DNA from: Peptostreptococcaceae bacterium
GTDB lineage: Bacteria; Bacillota_A; Clostridia; Peptostreptococcales; Acidaminobacteraceae
Assembly (NCBI GenBank): GCA_013619035.1
Contig: JABXKX010000065.1
Location: forward strand, 1-16,257
Direction of reading: 5' to 3'
DNA length: 16,257 bases
In this document: one piece after another, positions 11,125-16,257 of the stretch
Layout: each line of letters starts with the position of its first letter
Position numbering within the stretch: the stretch's first letter is position 1
Position numbers and translations under genes: made by a program
The notes under the pieces: generated by a model
The model's input: the letters and a program-made list of their open reading frames with translations, nothing else
Database searches by the model: none
Told to the model about the DNA's origin: nothing

Positions 11125-12243
11125 TTACTTTGTTAAATAATATGCTTTTATCGCATCAATTGTCTTTTGTACTGCCGTGCCGTCTCCATAAGGATTTACA
11201 GCATTGCTCATCTGGTTATACGCTTCTGAATCAGTGATTAACTTATAAGCCATTTGGTATATATTTTCTTCTTCTATACCTGCTAAAAGAACCGTTCCTG
11301 CTTCAATCGCTTCTGGTCTTTCTGTTTCTTTTCGAAGCACTAAAACTGGTTTGCCAAGTGCCGGTGCTTCTTCTTGTAAACCACCGGAATCAGTCATAAT
11401 TAAATAAGATCTACTCTCTAGATTTGCAAATTGTTTGTAATCAAGTGGTTCTATTAAATGAACCTTATCCATGTCACCGAAAATCTCATTGGCAATAGCT
11501 CGTACTTTTGGATTTAAGTGAATTGGATAAATCACTCGAACATCTAAATCTTCTACTAATCGTTTGATGGCCTTAAATATATTTCTCATCGGCTCACCAA
11601 GATTTTCTCTTCTATGAGCAGTCACAGTAATCACTTTTTCATTTTCAAAATCCACGCTATCTAAGAAATCATCACCAAAAGTATAATCATCATCAATCGC
11701 AAGTTTTAACGCATCGATTACAGTGTTACCTGTTAGGTAAATAGTATCTTCTTTTATGCCTTCATTTTTAAGGTTATTCACATTTGAAACGGTTGGTGAA
11801 AAATGAAGATCTGCAATTCTACCAGTTAATGTTCTGTTCATTTCTTCTGGAAATGGTGAGAATTTGTCGAAAGTTCTAAGTCCTGCTTCTACATGTCCAA
11901 CTGAAATACCGTTATAAAATGCTGCTAGAGCACCAGCGAAAGATGTTGTTGTATCACCATGAACCAGTATCATATCTGGTTTTACTTCTTTTAAAATTTC
12001 TTCTATACCAACCAATATATTGGTTGTAATTTCTGACAATGATTGATTGTGTTTCATGATGTTCATATCATAATCAGGCTTAACATCAAATACTTCCAGT
12101 ACTTGATCTAACATTTCTCTATGTTGAGCAGTAACACAGACAATTGATTCAATCTCATCATCTTGCTCTAATCCTTTTACCAATGGACACATTTTTATCG
12201 CTTCTGGGCGAGTCCCAAAAATCGAAACTATTTTCTTTTTCAT
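11125..12243 (-). CDS. wecB: UDP-N-acetylglucosamine 2-epimerase (non-hydrolysing)
   Basis: The enzyme interconverts UDP-GlcNAc and UDP-ManNAc in the cytoplasm, supplying ManNAc for teichoic acid linkage units or other surface glycans; the Bacillus name is mnaA. The 372-residue length is normal for the GT-B fold family. Visible marks are SIFGTRPEAIKM at the N-terminus, HGDTTTSFAGAL with Asp97, HVEAGLRTFD with Glu119, PEEMNR with Glu133, TAHRREN with His210, and DSGGLQEEAPALGKPV in the C-terminal nucleotide-binding domain. These four residues match the catalytic set of E. coli WecB. The ATG follows AAAGGAG by seven bases. It sits next to tagO, which fits a shared role, but the terminator between them implies separate transcription; a TATGAT near 12275 is a possible -10 without a clear -35. 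Confidence 0.96.
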   Translation of the reverse strand: MKKKIVSIFGTRPEAIKMCPLVKGLEQDDEIESIVCVTAQHREMLDQVLEVFDVKPDYDMNIMKHNQSLSEITTNILVGIEEILKEVKPDMILVHGDTTTSFAGALAAFYNGISVGHVEAGLRTFDKFSPFPEEMNRTLTGRIADLHFSPTVSNVNNLKNEGIKEDTIYLTGNTVIDALKLAIDDDYTFGDDFLDSVDFENEKVITVTAHRRENLGEPMRNIFKAIKRLVEDLDVRVIYPIHLNPKVRAIANEIFGDMDKVHLIEPLDYKQFANLESRSYLIMTDSGGLQEEAPALGKPVLVLRKETERPEAIEAGTVLLAGIEEENIYQMAYKLITDSEAYNQMSNAVNPYGDGTAVQKTIDAIKAYYLTK

Positions 12244-12346
12244 CGATTAACTCCTTTATCGTTTCGTAGTCATCTTACGATATCATATACTTTTTATTAG
12301 TTGCAATTGATATTTTTGATTTTAATATTGTGACATCTAAATGTAA

Positions 12347-12378
12347 TAAAAAAAAACACGAATTTAAAATTCGTGTTT
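12347..12378 (-). terminator. Rho-independent terminator after tagO
   Basis: AAACACGAATTT and its exact complement (12378-12367 and 12365-12354 on the minus strand) form a 12-base inverted repeat with a one-base centre, so the real loop opens a few A/T pairs. A run of about nine Ts follows on the minus strand. Confidence 0.88.
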
Positions 12379-12385
12379 AAATGTC

Positions 12386-13408
12386 TTATTTGTTTTCCAT
12401 GCCAAGTGTTCTATAAATCGGTATAAAGATCATTAATGAGGTTACCACAACCAATATTGAAACATTAATCATAGCATTGTTAATAATTGCTACTGCTGTT
12501 GTACCCATTAGTATTGAAATGAAATAGATAACCAATACGGCTCTTTTTTGTCCCATCCCAATTTGTAACAATCTATGATGGAAATGACCTTTATCGGCTT
12601 CAAATATTGGTTTTTTATTTAATGCTCTTCTAACAATAGCAAAGGCTGTATCAAAAATAGGTAAGCCAAGTGCTAATACTGGAATAATTAACGTTAATGC
12701 TGTTGTTCCTTTTAATGTACCTTCAATAGAGATAGCTGCTAATACAAATCCTAAGAAATACGCACCCGTATCACCCATGAATATACTTGCCGGATTAAAG
12801 TTATGAGGTAAAAAGCCTAAACTTGCACCTGCTAACATCAATGACAACATAGCAACCGGTAGGTTGCCTGTACTGTATGATACATAAGCAAATGTTAATG
12901 CTGCAATAGTCGCAATACCCGTTGCTAGACCATCTAAGCCATCTACTAAGTTAATTGTATTGGTAATACCAACTACCCATATAACTGTAATCGGGATGCT
13001 AAGGCCATCAAAGAAAATATAACCTGAACTATTAAAGAAGTTTGATAAGAATTCAATTCTGAAACCAAACTTAACAAGTACAAGAGCAGCAATTATTTGA
13101 ATAACCAATTTCAAACTAGCTCTTAACGGTTTCACATCATCAACCATCCCTGTTATAACAAGAATTGTTGATCCCATAAAAATACCCATTAGTTTTTGAA
13201 ACTCTATATCAGAGAATAAAAACATACATATTGTAAATGCTGCATATATGGCTAAACCACCCATTCTTGGGATGGGTTTAGTGTGTACTCTTCGATCGTC
13301 TTTTGGTACATCAATAGCACCTACTTTTATCGCAAATTTCTTAGCCACAGGTGTTAAGAAAAAGCTTAAAACAAAAGCAATACATATTGGTAGTATAAAT
13401 TTATCCAT
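12386..13408 (-). CDS. tagO: Undecaprenyl-phosphate GlcNAc-1-phosphate transferase (TagO/WecA)
   Basis: A membrane enzyme that moves GlcNAc-1-phosphate from UDP-GlcNAc to undecaprenyl phosphate, the first step of wall teichoic acid or similar polymer synthesis. The 340-residue product has about ten hydrophobic segments and the cytoplasmic-loop motifs of the MraY/WecA family: the Mg2+-binding Asp pair at 90-91 in GMVDDVKPL, NLVDGLDGLATG at 153-164, MGDTGAYFLG at 211-220, and HFHHRL at 275-280. The last motif separates WecA/TagO enzymes from MraY, which acts in peptidoglycan synthesis. The ATG follows AAGGAG by about eight bases. It has its own promoter and terminator and lies next to wecB, whose product makes UDP-ManNAc for the next step in teichoic acid linkage. 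Confidence 0.95.
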   Translation of the reverse strand: MDKFILPICIAFVLSFFLTPVAKKFAIKVGAIDVPKDDRRVHTKPIPRMGGLAIYAAFTICMFLFSDIEFQKLMGIFMGSTILVITGMVDDVKPLRASLKLVIQIIAALVLVKFGFRIEFLSNFFNSSGYIFFDGLSIPITVIWVVGITNTINLVDGLDGLATGIATIAALTFAYVSYSTGNLPVAMLSLMLAGASLGFLPHNFNPASIFMGDTGAYFLGFVLAAISIEGTLKGTTALTLIIPVLALGLPIFDTAFAIVRRALNKKPIFEADKGHFHHRLLQIGMGQKRAVLVIYFISILMGTTAVAIINNAMINVSILVVVTSLMIFIPIYRTLGMENK

Positions 13409-13444
13409 AAAAAGTCTCCTTGTATCCTCACTTTAAGTCAACTC

Positions 13445-13473
13445 ATTTTATACCTTTGCCCCTAATATTGCAA
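13445..13473 (-). promoter_or_regulatory. Candidate promoter of tagO
   Basis: On the minus strand TTGCAA (13473-13468) is 17 bases from TAAAAT (13450-13445), about 40 bases upstream of the tagO start. Matches are four and five of six to the sigma-A consensus. A reasonable candidate; no terminator was found between this and the dCMP deaminase gene, so read-through may also feed tagO. Confidence 0.45.
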
Positions 13474-13558
13474 GTTTTTTTGACCTTTGAAATATATTTG
13501 AAACCAATATTTAGTAATATTACACAACTATTAAGTCATTTCTGATTATAATTTAACT

Positions 13559-14047
13559 TTAGTAACCCGTTTTATTCTCTAAAGAATCATCATAGTAAAT
13601 CCAATCACATACAGAAATCACTCTAAATTTTTCTCTATCATCACGTACAACAACCGTTTCGATCCCAGAGTTGATAATCATACGTTTACACATCATGCAT
13701 GAATTAGCATTTTGAATATATTCTCCAGTTGACACTTCTCTTCCAACCAAATAAATCGTAGAACCAATCATATCTTTTCGACTTGCTGAAATAATTGCAT
13801 TGGCTTCAGCATGAACCGATCGACATTTCTCGTACATGGTTCCTCGAGGTATTTGTTGTTGTTCTCTCGTACAAAATCCAAGATCTGTACAGTTTTTTCG
13901 TCCTCTTGGTGCGCCAGCATATCCTGTTGATATAATTTCATCGTTACTCACAATAATGGCACCATAATTTCTTCTTAAACAAGTACCTCTTTCAAGTACA
14001 GTTTCTGCTATGTCCAAATAGTAATTTTCTTTATCTCTACGATTCAT
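13559..14047 (-). CDS. Deoxycytidylate (dCMP) deaminase family protein
   Basis: A zinc enzyme of the cytidine deaminase fold, most likely turning dCMP into dUMP for thymidylate synthesis; the Bacillus homologue is ComEB. The 162-residue product has RRNYGAIIVSND and STGYAGAPRG early, typical of dCMP deaminases, then the zinc site HAEANAI with His79 and the proton-shuttling Glu81, and the second half SCMMCKRMI with Cys117 and Cys120. The usual Pro before the first Cys of the PCxxC motif is Ser here. All zinc ligands and the catalytic Glu are present, so activity is expected. The ATG follows AAGGGGG by several bases. It lies after the upp terminator, with upp and rpiB upstream, a nucleotide-salvage setting. 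No clear terminator follows. Confidence 0.88.
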   Translation of the reverse strand: MNRRDKENYYLDIAETVLERGTCLRRNYGAIIVSNDEIISTGYAGAPRGRKNCTDLGFCTREQQQIPRGTMYEKCRSVHAEANAIISASRKDMIGSTIYLVGREVSTGEYIQNANSCMMCKRMIINSGIETVVVRDDREKFRVISVCDWIYYDDSLENKTGY

Positions 14048-14074
14048 GATATCCCCCTTTGTCCCCTACTTGTT

Positions 14075-14080
14075 ATTATA
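14075..14080 (-). promoter_or_regulatory. Candidate -10 box for the dCMP deaminase gene
   Basis: A perfect TATAAT lies on the minus strand 28 bases upstream of the start codon and just after the upp terminator. At 17-base spacing the -35 would fall in the terminator's T tract and match poorly, so this is only a candidate. Confidence 0.4.
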
Positions 14081-14093
14081 GAACTTTCATCTC

Positions 14094-14127
14094 AAAAAAA
14101 AAAGTGATTATCAAGAATAATCACTTT
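14094..14127 (-). terminator. Rho-independent terminator after upp
   Basis: On the minus strand AAAGTGATTAT (14127-14117) pairs with ATAATCACTTT (14111-14101), an 11-pair stem with a five-base loop, followed by a run of about ten Ts. It closes the tsaC-rpiB-upp unit. Confidence 0.92.
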
Positions 14128-14136
14128 AAGTACCTT

Positions 14137-14766
14137 TTATTTTGTTCCAAATAATCTGTCGCCTGCATCTCCTAAACCAGGAATGATATAAGCATGATCA
14201 TTTAATTTTTCATCAATTACAGCAACATAGATATCTACATCTGGATGTGCTTCTTGTAATGCTTTAATACCTTCAGGACAAGAAATTATGCAAGCGAACT
14301 TAATTTGATTAGCGCCTCTATCTTTAATGAACTGAATTGCAGCGATTGCAGAACCTCCTGTTGCTAACATAGGATCTACAACAATGATTTCTCTTTGTTC
14401 TACATCTGTTGGCATTTTACAGTAGTACTCTACCGGTTGTAATGTCTCTGGATCTCTATAAAGACCAACATGACCAATTTTTGCTGATGGAATTAGGTTC
14501 ATGAAACCATCAACCATTCCTAAACCAGCTCTAAGAATTGGTACAATACCAACTTTTTTACCTGCGATTACTTTTGACTTAGTTTTACAGATTGGTGTTT
14601 CAATCTCAATTTCCTCTAATGGAAAATTTCTAGTTACTTCGTATGCCATAAGTGTAGCAATTTCAGTTGCAACTTCTCTAAATTCCTTTGTACCAGTTTC
14701 TTTGTTTCTTAAAATTGTTACTTTGTGTTGGATCAAAGGATGGTTCATTTCTATTACTTTAGCCAT
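14137..14766 (-). CDS. upp: Uracil phosphoribosyltransferase
   Basis: Upp salvages uracil by joining it to phosphoribosyl pyrophosphate, giving UMP. The 209-residue product is of normal length. It shows the N-terminal [22 protein letters not shown], the central [15 protein letters not shown], the phosphoribosyl pyrophosphate loop [12 protein letters not shown] at about 129-140, and the uracil-binding C-terminus [17 protein letters not shown]. The ATG follows GAAAGGA. It starts about 13 bases after rpiB ends, so the two are very likely cotranscribed; RpiB makes ribose 5-phosphate, the precursor of the cosubstrate. It is closed by a strong terminator. Confidence 0.97.
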   Translation of the reverse strand: MAKVIEMNHPLIQHKVTILRNKETGTKEFREVATEIATLMAYEVTRNFPLEEIEIETPICKTKSKVIAGKKVGIVPILRAGLGMVDGFMNLIPSAKIGHVGLYRDPETLQPVEYYCKMPTDVEQREIIVVDPMLATGGSAIAAIQFIKDRGANQIKFACIISCPEGIKALQEAHPDVDIYVAVIDEKLNDHAYIIPGLGDAGDRLFGTK

Positions 14767-14779
14767 TTTATTGTCCTTT

Positions 14780-15229
14780 CTATTTAAAGTATTTATCTTC
14801 TACTGCAGTGATTAAATCAACACGTCTTTGATGACGGCCACCTTCAAACTCTGTTCCTAACCATGTTTCTACTATTTTTAAACCTAGACCAAGGCCTACC
14901 ACTCTAGCACCTAATGCAAGCACATTGGCATCGTTATGAAGTTTTGACATCTCTGCACTGAATACATCACTTACACATGCACAACGAATACCTTTTACTT
15001 TATTCGCTACATATGACATACCTAGACCTGTACCACAAATCAAGATGCCTTGCTCTACTTCGCCTTGACTCACTGCTTCAGCAACTTTTAATCCGTACTC
15101 GGGATAGTCAACTGAATCAGTTGTATAAGTACCGAAATCTACAACTTCAACACCTTTATCAGAAATGTACTTTTTGATGGCTTCTTTTAACTCAAATCCG
15201 CCATGATCACAACCTAATGCTACTTTCAT
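14780..15229 (-). CDS. rpiB: Ribose 5-phosphate isomerase B
   Basis: RpiB interconverts ribulose 5-phosphate and ribose 5-phosphate in the non-oxidative pentose phosphate pathway. The 149-residue product aligns by eye along its length with E. coli Rpi[13 protein letters not shown] with Asp8 and His9, VDYPEYG, the [11 protein letters not shown] loop with the catalytic-base Cys65, ANKVKGIR, and the C-terminal [18 protein letters not shown]. The ATG follows AGGAGG by seven bases and begins ten bases after the tsaC stop codon. Galactose 6-phosphate isomerase LacB belongs to the same family, but the conserved set and this setting favour RpiB. Confidence 0.95.
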   Translation of the reverse strand: MKVALGCDHGGFELKEAIKKYISDKGVEVVDFGTYTTDSVDYPEYGLKVAEAVSQGEVEQGILICGTGLGMSYVANKVKGIRCACVSDVFSAEMSKLHNDANVLALGARVVGLGLGLKIVETWLGTEFEGGRHQRRVDLITAVEDKYFK

Positions 15230-15239
15230 GATAATCCTC

Positions 15240-16227
15240 CTAGACCTTTATAACTTGATATCCTGCTGCTTTATTCAAGCGATTCATAATGGCTTTACCC
15301 ATTCCTAAAGTATCATACCCTTCTGCAAGTACAATATCAACCCCTATTTCATCAAATTTCCTTAAAGTTTTAAATAAATTTGATGCTATCTCCTCTAGAT
15401 TGTCGCGGCTCCCTAATGACAACACATATTCATAAGGATAAAACGATTTAGATTCATCTGTACACATGATACCGACCGTCTGATTGGATTCACGGTACAT
15501 ATTGTTTATTTTTGATATCATATTCTCTACAGAGCCTAAAATCACATGAACATCTGCTTCAGGACTGTAATGTGTATACTTCATCCCAGGCGCTCTAGGC
15601 TGAACACCATCAGACATTTTTTTTTCTAATGAAGGATCAATTTGAATTTTTCCAATTACAGATTCAATTGCTTCAACTGTAATGCCTCCTGGTCTTAATA
15701 ACATTGGCGGGGTTTGAGTAAGATCAAGAATCGTTGATTCAAGCCCCACTTCTGACTGCTCATATATAACTATACCATCTACACGACCAGTTAAATCATC
15801 TATTACATGATGACCTTCAGTAGGACTCGGTTTTCCAGATAAGTTTGCACTTGGAGCTGCAATAGGCACACCTGCAAGTTCAATAAGCGTTCTTGCAACC
15901 ACATGACTCGGCATACGAACCGCCAGAGAATCCAGTCCTGGTGTCACTCTATCTGCAACCGTACCTTTACTCTTAAAGATTAGTGTTATCGCACCTGGCC
16001 AAAAGGCATTCATCAGCGCTTCTTCAAAAGGCGCATGTTCTACCAAATCTTCTAAATCTTCTTTATTGGATATATGTACGATTAAAGGATTATCACTTGG
16101 TCTACCTTTTGCAGCATATATTTGATCAACCGCTTCTGAGCATAAAGCATTGGCGCCTAATCCATAAACCGTTTCTGTCGGAAAAGCAACGGTACCACCA
16201 TTTTTTAATATCTCAGCAGCTTCTATT
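15240..16227 (-). CDS. tsaC: Threonylcarbamoyl-AMP synthase, YrdC+Sua5 domains (5' truncated)
   Basis: The enzyme makes threonylcarbamoyl-AMP from threonine, bicarbonate and ATP for the t6A37 modification of ANN-decoding tRNAs. The YrdC domain is seen in TVAFPTETVYGLGANA, the KGRPSDNPLIVHI motif (about 46-58), LAVRMPSH and APSANLSGKPSPT. A linker with PRAPGMKYTHYSPEA (about 216-230) leads to the C-terminal Sua5 domain, making this the long form (Bacillus YwlC). The gene is cut by the contig end: genuine sequence begins at IEAAEILKNGG, and the preceding MCIRDR is translated from sequencing adapter. Probably a few to about twenty N-terminal residues are missing. It begins the unit tsaC-rpiB-upp within this window. 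Confidence 0.93.
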
Positions 16228-16257
16228 CTGTCTCTTATACACATCTGACGCTGCCGA
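16228..16257. other. Nextera transposase adapter remnant (not genomic)
   Basis: The last 30 bases read CTGTCTCTTATACACATCT followed by GACGCTGCCGA. This is the Tn5 mosaic end plus the read 1 adapter used in Illumina Nextera libraries, in reverse complement. It is untrimmed library sequence at the contig end, and it translates to the known artefact MCIRDR on the minus strand. Confidence 0.98.

Noticed and set aside
13505..13525. AT-rich inverted repeat AATATT...AATATT after the dCMP deaminase gene, considered as a terminator
   Set aside because: The stem is only six A/T pairs and no T run follows.

Overview
The window is an AT-rich stretch from the end of a contig. It suggests an anaerobic, low-GC Gram-positive bacterium of the class Clostridia, in or near the Eubacteriaceae/Acetobacterium group. 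The evidence is strong AGGAGG-type ribosome binding sites, TagO/MnaA-type envelope genes, a butyrate/acetate-type CoA-transferase, and above all a sodium-type F1Fo ATP synthase operon that contains both a duplicated four-helix c subunit and a normal two-helix c subunit, an arrangement best known from Acetobacterium woodii. The genus is an inference; no rRNA gene is present. Every convincing gene lies on the minus strand, so transcription runs from high to low coordinates.

Layout in transcription order: (1) 16227-14137, tsaC/Sua5 (start cut off by the contig end), rpiB and upp, closed by a strong terminator. (2) 14047-13559, a deoxycytidylate deaminase with its own candidate promoter. (3) 13408-12386, tagO/wecA, with its own promoter and terminator. 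(4) 12243-11125, wecB/mnaA, with its own terminator. (5) 11024-9564, a 51-codon small ORF overlapping atoD by ATGA, then atoD and atoA, then a terminator. (6) 9442-1766, the ATP synthase operon atpZ-I-B-E1-E2-F-H-A-G-D-C, closed by a terminator with a TTCG loop. (7) 1735-1492, a short interval bounded by two terminators, with a possible 47-codon ORF or gene remnant. (8) 1386-130, murA with a good promoter and a terminator.

Together the genes cover tRNA modification (TsaC), pentose phosphate and pyrimidine salvage (RpiB, Upp, dCMP deaminase), the lipid-linked and nucleotide-sugar steps of surface glycopolymer synthesis (TagO, WecB), peptidoglycan precursor synthesis (MurA), CoA transfer between short-chain acids (AtoDA), and ion-coupled ATP synthesis or hydrolysis. 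The c2 subunit has the full Na+ ligand set (Gln42, Val73, Glu75, Thr76, Tyr80). In the duplicated c1 subunit the essential Glu is kept only in hairpin 1 and the helper Tyr only in hairpin 2.

The last 30 bases (16228-16257) are not genomic. They match the Illumina Nextera transposase adapter, and they create a false MCIRDR N-terminus on the tsaC reading frame. Apart from the heteromeric c ring, which is known in principle, I found no clearly new biological system. The less-explained elements are the two small ORFs and a 10-bp palindrome at the expected murA transcription start.
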